Shown here: positions 9,896-18,782 of the stretch, piece by piece | Position numbering within the stretch: position 1 is the first letter of the stretch | How the letters are laid out: every line of letters starts with the position of its first letter | Source of the DNA: CAWANF01 sp963783355 | GTDB lineage: Bacteria > Bacteroidota > Rhodothermia > Balneolales > DATFMH01 | NCBI GenBank assembly: GCA_963783355.1 | Contig: CAWANF010000009.1 | Span: forward strand, 1 to 64,000 | Length of the DNA: 64,000 nt | Direction: 5' to 3' | The notes under the pieces: generated by a model | The model's database searches: none | What the model saw: the letters and a program-made list of their open reading frames with translations, nothing else | Told to the model about the DNA's origin: nothing | Made by a program: the position numbers and the translations under genes

Positions 9896-9908
9896 GTGTA
9901 TCCTGCTC

Positions 9909-11012
9909 TCATGAGTCGTGTCTTGTCATGCCGTTGGTCTTGCGCTGGCCGACGGCGATCTCGCCGATCGCTCTGCCGCCTTTTCGGATCGCCTTGATCA
10001 TCCTGGGGACCACGTCGTTCAGGTCGCCGACGATCCCGTAGTGGGCGACCGAGAAGATCGGGGCGTCGGGGTCGGTGTTGATCGCGACGATCTTGGCCGA
10101 CTCTGCCATGCCGGCGCGGTGCTGGACGGCCCCGCTGATGCCGCACGGCGATGTACAGGGCCGGGCGGACCGTCGTGCCGGTCTGGCCGACCTGGTGGTC
10201 GTGGTCGATGAAGCCCAGGTCCACCGCCGCGCGGCTGGCCGCCGACGGCCGCGCCGAGGCAGTTGGCCAGGTCCCAGATCAGCTTGAAGTTCTCCTTGCT
10301 GCCGACGCCCGCGCCGCCGGCGACGATGATCCGGGCGGCCTTGAGGTTGACCTTCTTCTCGCGGCGGTGCGTCTCGAGGATCTCCAGCGGCAGCATCAAC
10401 GCCGTCGAGCTCGGCGGCCGCGGTCGACGACCTCGCCCGTGCGGGCCGGCGTCCGGCTCGGGCATGGGCATCACGCCCTCGCGGACGGTCGCCATCTGCG
10501 GCCAGCGGTCGTAGTTGACGATCGTGGCGATGATGTTGCCGCCGAAGGCCGGGCGAATCTGGAGCAGCAGGTTCTTGTGGACCTCGCTTCGTCCTGGCGG
10601 TCGTGTGGTCGCCGATCTGCAGGTCGGTGCAGTCGGCGGTCAGGCCGCACTTGGCGGCGCTGGCGACCGTGGGGCGCCAGGTCGCGCCCGATGGCCGTGG
10701 CGCCGTAGAGCACGACCTGCGGCTTGTGCTTCTCGATCAGGTCGCAGATGACCTTGCGCGTAGCCGGTGGTCTGGTAGTGGCTCGAGCTGTGGCGTCCTC
10801 GACGAGGTAGACCTTGTCGGCCCCGTGAGCGATGAGCTCGCTCGGCCAGGGCCGGCACGTTGTCGCCCAGCAGCACGGCCGCCAGCGGGACCTCCAGCGT
10901 CGTCGGCCAGTTCGCGGCCCTTGCTCAGCAGCTCCAGCGGCACGTCCGAAAGCCTGCCGTCTTCCTGCTCCGCGAACACCCAGACTTCGCCTTGTCGATT
11001 CACTTCGATCAT
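9909..11012 (-). CDS. etfA: Electron transfer flavoprotein alpha subunit, frameshifted
   Basis: The N-terminus MIEVNRQGEVWVFAEQEDGR and the C-terminal block MAESAKIVAINTDPDAPIFS with VAHYGIVGDLNDVVPRMIKA are clear EtfA signatures. The latter binds FAD and precedes the typical last helix. Between them, the sequence passes through several frames (VVLYGATAIGRDLAP, INLKAARIIVAGGAGVGS-like pieces). The gene lies between the dehydrogenase (13 bases downstream) and etfB (51 bases upstream) on one strand, an arrangement expected of one operon carrying electrons from acyl-CoA to quinone. Normal family length is about 320 residues; the repaired frame gives about 365. Confidence 0.75.
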
Positions 11013-11063
11013 CGTTCGTATCCTGATCGTAATCGTTGGCTCGTCGAGTCCGTACGAGTCGGC

Positions 11064-11990
11064 TTAGCCGATGGTGTGGTCGTCGATCAGCTCGCCGACC
11101 AGCTCGGCGATGCCGTCGTCGGTGGGCGCGAACTCGCGGTACTCCCCGCCGGCCAGCACGACCGACTGGATGCGGTGGACCTTCGTCGGGCTGCCGTCGT
11201 GCCCGCACCAGGCCAGGTCGGCCTCGATGTCGTCGAGGTTCCACTGCTCGATGAGCATGCCCTTGCGCGGCCAGCGCGGCCTGGCGGCGCTTCGTTCGGC
11301 CTCGGCCTCGACGGCGTCGTGGCATTGGCGCCGTCGGCAGTCGGCGACCTCGCCTGCCGATCTCCAGCGCGCGAGCGGGCCTTCTTGTACTTCATGATCC
11401 GCTTGGCGGCCGGCGGGCGCGGCGTGTTGGCGGTGTCCATCACCGTCAGCAGGCACGGGCAGCGTCGCACGTCGACGACCTCCCAGCCGTTGCCGACGTT
11501 GCGCCGGAGCGCGGATGCGCCTCGGCTCGACGTCGATCAGCTCCTCGACGTAGGTCACCAGCGGCAAGCCGAGCTTCTCGGCCAGCTGCGGGCCGACCTG
11601 GGCGGTGTCGCCGTCGATGGCCTGCCGGCCGCAGAGGACCAGGTCCGCGCCGAGCTTCCGCACGGCGCAGGCGAGGATGTAGCTGGTGGCCAGCGTGTCG
11701 CTGGCGGCCGCCCGGCGGTCGGTGACCAGCACGCCGCGGTCGGCCCCGCGGAACATCGACTGCTCGCGGAGCATCTCGCAGGCGGCCGGCGGGCCCATGG
11801 TGACGACGGTCACCGTCCCGCCGACGCGGTCGCGGATCTCCAGGGCCGCCTCCAGGGCGTTGAGGTCCTCGGGGTTGAAGATCGCCGGCAGGGCGGCGCG
11901 GTTGACCGTGCCGTCATCCTTCATCGCCTCGCCGGTGATCCGCTTGGTGTCCGGCACCTGCTTGACGCATACGACTATTCTCAGACCCAC
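11064..11990 (-). CDS. etfB: Electron transfer flavoprotein beta subunit, frameshifted
   Basis: A GAGGAG site lies just before a GTG start at 11990, giving VGLRIVVCVKQVPDTKRITG. The intact first half shows FNPEDLNALEAALEIRDR, VTVVTMGPPAACEMLREQ and CGRQAIDGDTAQVGPQLAEK, all EtfB hallmarks for AMP/FAD contact. The frame breaks between about 11,290 and 11,490 and resumes as PRKGMLIEQWNLDDIEADLA to the stop at 11064. Repaired length is about 305 residues, somewhat longer than the typical 260. It leads the run etfB-etfA-acyl-CoA dehydrogenase. Confidence 0.78.
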   Translation of the reverse strand: MGLRIVVCVKQVPDTKRITGEAMKDDGTVNRAALPAIFNPEDLNALEAALEIRDRVGGTVTVVTMGPPAACEMLREQSMFRGADRGVLVTDRRAAASDTLATSYILACAVRKLGADLVLCGRQAIDGDTAQVGPQLAEKLGLPLVTYVEELIDVEPRRIRAPAQRRQRLGGRRRATLPVPADGDGHRQHAAPAGRQADHEVQEGPLARWRSAGEVADCRRRQCHDAVEAEAERSAARPRWPRKGMLIEQWNLDDIEADLAWCGHDGSPTKVHRIQSVVLAGGEYREFAPTDDGIAELVGELIDDHTIG

Positions 11991-12341
11991 GGTCTTCTCC
12001 TCGACGTCCGTCGGCGGCTTCGGGCCGCTCCGAAACAACAAAGGCCCACTATCGGAAATAGCGGACCTATGACAAGTCCGGGGATGAATACGACCCGGGC
12101 CCGGCTGCGTCAAGGCGATTTCGGGGCGTGGCGACCGGACCCCGGGAACACGCCACAAATGCACGGAAGGGATCGTCGGTTGCAGATTTCCGGATGTCGA
12201 TTGAGTGGGCGCCACGGCCGCAGTGCAACCGGGGTTCAGACGCGGGAAGCCATGGCACCCAGGAGGCACATCTTCTTCTCGCTTCTTGCTTCCTTTGTGG
12301 CCTCTGTGGTTCGCCTTCTTCCAAGATCGACAATCCCGCGC
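11991..12341. other. Non-coding gap between etfB and the TauE/SafE gene
   Basis: About 350 bases between the start of etfB and the stop of the permease gene upstream of it. It should contain the promoter of the etf operon. I see no gene and no convincing promoter or riboswitch. The T/C-rich segment around 12,280-12,330 has low complexity. Confidence 0.4.
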
Positions 12342-13179
12342 CTACGAGAACGTCTTCCACGCCCCGACGAGGACCAGGGCAACGAAGACGATCCGGAGCG
12401 TCCGCAGGGGCATGCGGTGGGTCAGGTGCCCGCCGAGGTAGCTGCCGATCATGGCCGTCGGCGCGAACAGGCTGCCAGGCGCAGACTCTCCAGCACCGAG
12501 CCCTGGGCCCCGAGCGTGGCGTTCTTGTAGATCGCCCCGACCCAGGAGATCGTGAAGATCGTCGCGGCTGAAGTCGCGATCGAGTTCCGCAGCGGCATGC
12601 GGAGCAGGACCTGCTGCAGCGGGACCGCCTGCAGCCCGCCGCCCACGCCGAGCAGCCCGGCAAAGACGCCCGTGGACGCCCCGACGGTCGCCTTCTTCCA
12701 CCCCGCGACGTGCTCCGCCTGTTCCAGCGTGATGCCCTCGCGCTTCGGCGGGCGGAGCAGGCGGTAGAGGTTGAACCCCGCTACATAAAGTAGGAAGACC
12801 CCGAACAGCCACTGCAGCCACTCCGCCTTGAGGACGAATCGCCCGGCTGTCTCCGTGTGGGTGTCTCCCGCCTCGAACAGGTGGCTGGCCGCGACCCCCA
12901 CCAGAATCCCCACGATGCCGAACGCGGCGAGGTACTTCCACACGCACGGGTAGATCGCCCTCGCCCGCAGGTGCTTCAGCGCCACGGACCGGCCAGCAGG
13001 AAGTTCACGATCATGGCGGCGGCCTGGTACTGGTGGATCATCCGCGTACCGTGGGCGTTGACATCGCCCAGGACCCAGAACATCGCCGGGATCATGATGA
13101 CCGACCCGCCCACGCCCAGCATGCCCCCCAACACGCCCGCCAGCAGGCCCACCGCCGAGAGTATCGCTACTTCGCCCAT
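12342..13179 (-). CDS. TauE/SafE-family permease, frameshifted
   Basis: The start at 13179 gives MGEVAILSAVGLLAGVLGGM with the family repeat GGMLGVGGSVIMIPAMFWVL. The second half contains the matching repeat GVFAGLLGVGGGLQAVPLQQ and ATSAATIFTISWVGAI, then GSYLGGHLTHRMPLRTLRIV before the end at 12342. Six to eight membrane segments are visible across about 275 residues. The frame changes near 12,985 and 12,470. Members export sulfite, sulfoacetate or related anions across the inner membrane; the substrate is not predictable here, and no sulfur gene is adjacent. Confidence 0.75.
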
Positions 13180-13261
13180 AAGGCCTCGCACTAGAAGCGA
13201 TCGGGCAGGGAAATGCAAGCGTCCTGTGGGCTCCACCATGCCCAGATTGGGTGCATCCCGT

Positions 13262-14610
13262 TTGAGTAGGTAGCTTTCATGCGGCGAGGGGTTTGGTTTT
13301 CCAGAGGTCGGTCCATTCGTCATTGAGCCAGGCGGCTCGCAGGGCCAGGACCGCATCGGCCCCCGGAATGCTCCAGCGCATGCCCGGGCCCTTGAGGCGG
13401 CCGCCTACGAGGCGTTTGCAGGTTGATTCGATGGGGCCGGAGCCGATATGCAGGCCGTCGGCGCGGTAGTCCGGGTAGTCCATTCGGGCCACATTCGGCG
13501 TCACATAGCCGATCAGGTCGTCCAACGCCGCCGGGGGATCATCGTAGGTCTTGCGGCTGCGCCACAAGGCCCTCAGCAGACGACGGCCGCCTTGTTCGCA
13601 GAGGATGTCGAGCATCCGTTGAGCCCAGCGTCGGGCCTTGACGTTGCCCTCGCCGTGCAGGTCGTTCGCGCAGGCCCAGACGTGCTCGCTGGCGTGGTAC
13701 CAGTCGAGGATCTGCCGGGCCCGCGAGAACCGAAGCTCCGCCTGATTCCAGATCCACGCCGCCCCGTCGCCGATGACCACGACCTCCTTGGCCTCCCGCA
13801 GCCCGTTCTGGCAGGCCAGGTGCCACAGGCGACGGCCCACCGATTCGCAGGTCTCGATCCGCCCCGTGTACCGGGCTTGATGGCCCTCGACCGGGTCGTC
13901 CCAGTAGACCGCGCCGCACTTGACCTCTCGCCAGCCGTCCCGGGTCAACGCCGTTGCGCCGTCGGTGCTGATGTATACCCGCTCCGGCTGCACGCGGCTG
14001 GGCGGCGGCTGGCGTTGCTTCAGGGCCTCGTCGATGGCCTGATCCTGGCGACGAAGGACCTCCCCGCCAGCCCGAAGAACCGCCTGCTGAAGCTGGTTGT
14101 CGTCTACGCGAATCCCCAACAACTCCCCCAGCACCCGGCTGGCTTCGGCGAAGCTGCCCTGGGCCGCCAACAGACAACCGGCCGCCGCGAGGGAATTGGA
14201 CAACTGCCCCGGACCCAACCCGCTGGCCTGATCGTAGGGCAACTGCCCGGCCCCGCAGGCCGAACAGTGATAGTACGCCCGGCGGATCGTCACCGCTCCC
14301 ACGCGGGTCAGGACGGCCTTGCGGCGATAGCTGACGAACCGGGCCTTGGCCCCGCACGCACAGCCGATGCGCGATCCCCTGTAGCCCCTTTTTTGTCGTC
14401 CAACTTACGTTGCACGACGCCCTGTGCCAGGTCCCGCATCAGCGAGACGGCTCGCCGCTCCAGATCATCCAGATTGTCGATCCCGTCCAACTCGCCCGCC
14501 AACAGCTCGATCACCTGCTCCCGTACGTCCGCTTCCATGCCGATCTCCCAGGTTGATAGACTCCATTCCATCAACTCCATCGGCAACCTGGACAGAATCT
14601 ACCTACTCAA
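13262..14610 (-). mobile_element. ISKra4-family insertion sequence, about 1.35 kb
   Basis: The element is bounded by 12-bp perfect terminal inverted repeats: TTGAGTAGGTAG at 13262-13273 and its complement CTACCTACTCAA at 14599-14610. A transposase gene fills nearly all the space between. The length fits the short ISKra4 members. The eight bases outside each end do not match, so no target duplication is visible; the insertion may be old, the flank may carry errors, or the ends may extend differently. Confidence 0.75.
13277..14586 (-). CDS. ISKra4-family transposase, split by a frame change at a poly-A/G run
   Basis: The first part runs from 14586 (more likely from the internal ATG at 14538, MEADVREQVIELLAG) to an A6G4 run near 14,390. 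The chain continues one base back as RGYRGSRIGCACGAKARF and then an uninterrupted frame to 13277. The main part has a zinc-like CxxC pair (YYHCSACGAGQLPYD) and DDE-type acidic residues in ISTDGATALT, VVIGDGAAWIWN and SGPIESTCKRLVGG, all characteristic of this family. Total length is about 420 residues. The A6G4 run could be a programmed -1 slippage site or a sequencing error; neighbouring genes have many errors, so I cannot decide. Confidence 0.78.
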
Positions 14611-14730
14611 GTCGGACGACCGGACCGATTCTCTCCACGAATTTGCTTCATGTTCGCTCGCGGAAGCGGCCGATAACCAACAGCAAGAGCATGTGGCGAA
14701 TGGAGTTCGTCCGCCTTTAGGGAGCGAGTT

Positions 14731-14940
14731 ATGCGCAATGGATTGCTTCTGGGGTTGGTTTCGGCTGTGCTGGTCGCCGGCTGCACCTCCAAAGACAAGA
14801 ACCCGTCCTGGAACCCCGCGACCCAGTACCCCGACTGGGCGTACAACGCGCCGGTCTACTATCAGCCGGTGCAGGAGCTCACGCCGCGCGAGAAGGTCGG
14901 CAAGGCCCAGATTCCGAACAAGATGCAACTGAACCAAGTA
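14731..14940 (+). CDS. Lipoprotein N-terminal fragment cut at the contig junction
   Basis: An ATG at 14731 after a GGGAG-type ribosome site gives MRNGLLLGLVSAVLVAGC, a clean lipoprotein signal with lipobox Cys at residue 18. The mature part is Pro/Trp/Tyr-rich (NPSWNPATQYPDWAYNAPVY). The codons are GC-rich until about 14,930, after which the DNA becomes AT-rich and the frame soon stops in sequence belonging to the other genome. The function is unknown, and the C-terminus is missing. Confidence 0.5.
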
Positions 14941-14956
14941 CACATAACATAACGAT

Positions 14957-16303
14957 GCATTGTCGTGGTAATCCCAAAGGTCTGAAGGTTGCTGTTTGTA
15001 TCAATTTATTATCGACGATTCTAAATTCAAGCCAGGCATCGCCCGGCAATTTCATTTCAGCAAACAGAACTAAACGCCCCTCGCTTTTATCTGCATATAA
15101 TACTCTCCAAAAATCTAATGCGTCTCCTGTGTTTAAACTATTTTCCGAAGTACGTCCTCTTCTTAAACCAACTCCACCCGCCAGCTTATCCAGAAAGCCT
15201 CTAATTTTCCATAGCCAGTTTCCATAATACCACCCGTTTTTGCCTCCAATGCTCCAGATTTTGTTGATACAATCATCCCGATCGGCAAAAGCTTTTTCTC
15301 TAATGTCTTTATAACAACCAAAAGACGGCACTTGAATAAACTCTGAAATATTAAAATCGGAACCACTGCTTATGAAAGCATCTCTCCAGCTGGAGACTAC
15401 TTCGTTTCTTTCCATTTTACTCAAAGCTCTCCTCAAAGCCGTTTGGTAACTCATGGGGTGTATTCCCAGTATGTTATTTATATCACTGTTTCGGCAAACC
15501 ACTTCTATTTTCATGCTGTCGACTAACGCAATAGCGAGTTTGTAGGACGTTGATGTTACAAAATACAGCCAATACGAAGAAATTTTGGGCGTCATTACCG
15601 GGACTGTAAAAATATAGCGTTTTAAATTTCTTATACGGCTAAATTCTAAGAGCATTTCTTTGTACGACAGTATATCGGGGCCGCAAATGTCAAAATCTTT
15701 ATTATAAGTCCCTGGATTTAGGATTGTTTGTGAGAGAATTGTTATAACATCCGATATTCCTATTGGCTGACATTTGGTATTTAGCCATTTAGGCGTAATC
15801 ATAACAGGAAGTTTTTCTACCAAATCGCGCATTATTTCAAAAGAGGCGCTTCCTGAACCAATAATAATCCCGGCTCTTAACGTGGTTAAATTATAGGTAC
15901 CCTTGCTGAGTTCTGTTTCAACATTTTTTCGTGAAGCCAGGTGTTTCGACAGTACGGTTTCATTTACGATTCCACTTAAATAAACAACATGCTGTACCCT
16001 GGTTTTATTAATAGCATTTCTGAAATTCTCTGCAGATTGCTGATCCAGCAATTCATAGTCGGATGATGCCGACATGGAATGAACCAAATAAAAAGCTCCA
16101 TCAATATCTTTTGGAATATTTTCCAGCGAGGCTACGTCTAACAAGTCAACCTGAATGATTTTAATTTTCGACTTCAGGGATTCCGGGGGATTAAATCTTT
16201 TTATGTCTCTGACACAGCAAATGACCTCATGTCCATTGTCAACCAATATAGGGAGAAGTCGTTTTCCAATGTACCCGGTTGATCCCGTAAGTAGTATTCT
16301 CAT
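14957..16303 (-). CDS. SDR-family NAD(P)-binding protein with DUF2867 tail, C-terminus lost at the junction
   Basis: Starts at 16303 with MRILLTGSTGYIGKRLLPIL, the Rossmann GxxGxxG loop of an extended SDR. FYLVHSMSASSDYELLDQQS and VQHVVYLSGIV follow in the positions of the family's active-site region. After residue 300 the protein changes to a DUF2867-type domain (GGKNGWYYGNWLWKIRGFLD, DFWRVLYADKSEGRLVLFAE, ending FRPLGLPRQ). Relatives usually run about 30 residues further, to a hydrophobic tail; here the frame enters foreign GC-rich DNA at about 14,945. The substrate is unknown. The gene is the last of three minus-strand genes separated by attC-like elements. Confidence 0.7.
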
Positions 16304-16320
16304 TTATTTTTTAATTAGAG

Positions 16321-16456
16321 ACAACGGTTTTTGTATGAATGAATCGGAGCGGATTTCCGGAATGATTTTGTGGTTGAAGGACATGGAAGAGCGATGCTGG
16401 ATTCGGCACCCGTCACACCAACGAACCCGCTATAAAATTTTCACTTTGTTAGCGAG
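16321..16456 (-). repeat. attC-like intergenic element A
   Basis: Read on the minus strand, the element begins just after the GRAM-like gene with GCTAACAAA (16445-16453), then GCGGGTTCGT, and ends with CCGTTGTC immediately before the SDR gene. The same opening (GCTAACAAA, then GCGGGGTTCGT) follows the next gene upstream at 17,370-17,398. A repeated non-coding element at matching positions after each gene is what integron cassettes show, but the core heptamers do not fit the strict attC consensus. Confidence 0.45.
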
Positions 16457-16503
16457 CCGTACTTTTAGTTTTACTTTTGTGTCATTCAATATTAATAATC
16501 AAT

Positions 16504-16998
16504 TTATTTACTACCGGATTTTAGCTTTTCAATTTCCTGTTTCCAGCCTCGCCTGTTTCCTACTACAAATTTTTCTTTTTGTCCGTCAAATTTTATGATT
16601 GCAAGTCCATTGGGAACAAGTCCGAGAGTGTTGTAGAAACTTACTTCTTTTATCTGTTCAATGCTTATACTTAGTCCGTGGTTTTGAATGTTGAAACTGT
16701 GAGACTGAAATTGAAGTTTATCTGTAAGCAGGAAGAGTTTACCACCAACTGCTTCACCATGGATAAAGTGATTAGCTCCTCCTGAACGAATGACAGGTTT
16801 GCCATCAGGATTTTCAATTTGTGTTTGTTTTTTAACTATCCTGGAAGTGACAAAGAAATACATGGCTGCTCCAAAAGCAAATCCTGAAATCGGTCCTGCG
16901 ATTAAGGCGTAATGAGCACCAAACCAAACTGCAAGAAAAAGTCCGGACAAAAGTCCGAAAGTAAGTCCAGCCCAAATTGAGTTTCGAATTTCCGTCAT
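16504..16998 (-). CDS. Small membrane protein with GRAM/PH-like domain
   Basis: 164 residues from ATG 16998. The first 50 residues hold two membrane segments separated by a short turn (SIWAGLTFGLLSGLFLAVWF and YALIAGPISGFAFGAAMYFF). The rest is a beta-rich domain with GGKLFLLTDKLQFQSHSFNI and ISIEQIKEVSFYNTLGLVPN, then GLAIIKFDGQKEKFVVG, the pattern of bacterial GRAM/PH-like domains. A basic helix ends the protein. The function is unknown. It lies between two attC-like elements, as a cassette gene would. Confidence 0.6.
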   Translation of the reverse strand: MTEIRNSIWAGLTFGLLSGLFLAVWFGAHYALIAGPISGFAFGAAMYFFVTSRIVKKQTQIENPDGKPVIRSGGANHFIHGEAVGGKLFLLTDKLQFQSHSFNIQNHGLSISIEQIKEVSFYNTLGLVPNGLAIIKFDGQKEKFVVGNRRGWKQEIEKLKSGSK

Positions 16999-17066
16999 TT
17001 TTAAAATAGTTTTTGTTCTCTTGTTTTAGTTCTTATTTGTAATTCAATTCAAGTTAGCATCATCGC

Positions 17067-17400
17067 CATAACATAACCGCTAACGGTCTAAAGCTAAGAG
17101 GCGTCTTTTAATATGTAATTTAGCAGACAAAACGAAAAATCCGAATCGAAGTCCTTGAAAAGGCTTGTCGAAAAACGTCGCACCGAAACGCTGGTTAGGC
17201 CCGGATGCCCTGCACGACATACAGACTTTAAAAAGTTTATACCCACGAACAGAATTTATCAGGAATCCGCAACGGTCACTTGCAAGTTGTCGTTGCGGAT
17301 TTCGAAGAGCGTCAGTGTCCGATAGGACATGACGGTCAAGAAAGGAGCAGAGACAACGCACCGCACGAACCCCGCAATGCAATTTGCAATTTGTTAGCAT
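17067..17400 (-). repeat. attC-like intergenic element B
   Basis: On the minus strand this starts right after the nuclease-like gene with GCTAACAAATTGCAAATTGC (from 17398) and GCGGGGTTCGT. It has an internal GCCTAAC at 17194-17200, a perfect match to the attC RYYYAAC core, and closes with CCGTTAGCGG (17078-17087) followed by TTATGTTATG before the GRAM-like gene. An 11-bp string CATAACATAAC at 17067-17077 recurs at 14943-14953, the other side of the cassette region. A 106-residue open frame over this segment looks spurious. Confidence 0.5.
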
Positions 17401-17408
17401 TCGTTTTT

Positions 17409-18368
17409 TTAGTCAATTTTGAATGCCTTAATAATTGTGCCATCGGAATTATATCCAATGATTTTGTTTTCTAAATACTCAGTCATTTTGATTTTTTCTT
17501 CATTATTTGGGAGGACTTTAATAAAATCATAAATTTGTTCCCAAGTCAAGCGGAAAAATTTCCCCTCAGAAGTTTCTATAATATGATAGCCAAAGTCTGA
17601 TTCAATTTCGTTATCTCGAGATTGCATTACTAAACTATAAAATTCAAAGTCTATTTTAAGTTGCTTTGCAATACAATTTCCAAGCAACCAAAATCGCACA
17701 AGTTCGTATCTCTTTTCCTTAATTGCGATGGTTTCATAGTTTGATTTGAATATTTGCGAAAACAATTTATTACCACCAGTTTCGTATTTTTTCTTGTTTC
17801 GGAGGTCGCTTGGTTTAGTTTCATTTGGAGCTGTTAGTTTTGCTTCAATGAAATACAATACCTTGTCTGTCTTTATTATGATGTCTGGCTCTGAACCTCT
17901 TGCAATTGTTTCACCAAATTCAATTCTCGCTTTATTCAAAAGTTCCCAATTTGATTTTTCTCTTGGTGAGTATGACCATAAAATTAACTCTGTTTCTTTT
18001 ATTTCTTTTTGAGATAATTGTGAAAGAAAATTTGGCAGAAGTTTTTGTCTATCAAGGTATCTAAACACATTCCAAGTCAATGCATCTTCACTGTTATCTC
18101 TTGCGAGACGGCTTTCTCTTTTGACTTTTTTTATTTCATTAAATAAGTCTTTGTCAATACTGTCATACCACAATAGGTTTTTTTGCTCAGTTTCATACTC
18201 AAAAGTCGAAGGTGAAATAAAAATCTTATGGATGGGGCAGTAGAATTCTTGTTCTCTTTTAAAGGAAACTCTTTGTCTTTTAACTTTCTCAGAACAATCT
18301 TTCACAGGGCAGTCAACAGACTCGTCATCAATATTAATTGTTAATTTTAAATCTTTTAGTCCGTACAT
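17409..18368 (-). CDS. PD-(D/E)XK nuclease-like protein with N-terminal zinc-ribbon-like cysteines
   Basis: 319 residues from ATG 18368. The N-terminus has C20, C25, C44 and H47 spaced like a small zinc-binding fold. A helical segment with NSEDALTWNVFRYL (93-106) supplies an acidic residue ahead of the core. The nuclease motif is GSEPDIIIKTDKVLYFIEAK (158-177), with P161, D162 and the E-A-K triad at 175-177, as in many restriction-type endonucleases. It stands alone with no methyltransferase nearby, so it could be a solitary defence nuclease or a repair protein. The gene is low in GC and lies between attC-like elements, suggesting recent acquisition. Confidence 0.6.
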   Translation of the reverse strand: MYGLKDLKLTINIDDESVDCPVKDCSEKVKRQRVSFKREQEFYCPIHKIFISPSTFEYETEQKNLLWYDSIDKDLFNEIKKVKRESRLARDNSEDALTWNVFRYLDRQKLLPNFLSQLSQKEIKETELILWSYSPREKSNWELLNKARIEFGETIARGSEPDIIIKTDKVLYFIEAKLTAPNETKPSDLRNKKKYETGGNKLFSQIFKSNYETIAIKEKRYELVRFWLLGNCIAKQLKIDFEFYSLVMQSRDNEIESDFGYHIIETSEGKFFRLTWEQIYDFIKVLPNNEEKIKMTEYLENKIIGYNSDGTIIKAFKID

Positions 18369-18782
18369 GTATGTGTCTGTTTTTAAATAAATACTAACAA
18401 CGGCATACTACCAACTATATCCATGTTATCCCTGCTTCGTACGTAAGTTTAATTCACGTTAATATCCTAATAACGAGGATAAAATGAGGAAAACGGAGTT
18501 AATATCAAAGTACGAACAAAAAATACGCTGAATAATTACAGCGATTGCACATTGCGGGCTTATCTTAATGGTTTAACTATTTTCCCGGATTATGATAACG
18601 GTTCGTCATTGCAAATAAGCTACTTGTCTTACTTCGGGAATAGATTAGCGGGTAAAAACCAATAGCGTCCAAAACAACTAATAATAAATACGCATGTTAC
18701 GAATATCAGAAAATGTTCATCTTTGGTCAGGCCGCCGGTATTAAACGATGTTCGTTCGCTGAATATTTACATACAACAAGTT
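18369..18782. other. Non-coding gap with attC-like end C
   Basis: Directly upstream of the nuclease-like gene, bases 18394-18406 read on the minus strand as ATGCCGTTGTTAG, resembling the CCGTTGTC and CCGTTAGCGG ends of elements A and B. The remaining 370 bases contain many stops in all frames and nothing I can identify. They may be the body of a third element or the decayed end of an array. Confidence 0.4.

Noticed and set aside
10860..12530. 556-residue plus-strand frame over etfA/etfB
   Set aside because: It is antisense to both ETF genes, whose family motifs are clear on the other strand.
13448..14932. 494-residue plus-strand frame across the insertion sequence
   Set aside because: It is antisense to a well-recognised transposase; long antisense frames are common in GC-rich DNA.
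800..14940. Natural genomic island transferred into the Bacteroidota-like chromosome
   Set aside because: No integrase, tRNA target, or direct repeats at its ends; both ends cut genes; indel density differs sharply from most of the rest. Chimeric assembly is simpler, though reads are needed to be certain.
17080..17400. 106-residue minus-strand frame covering the attC-like element B
   Set aside because: It exactly spans the repeated non-coding element, has poor protein character, and shares segments with the element after the next gene; better explained as non-coding.
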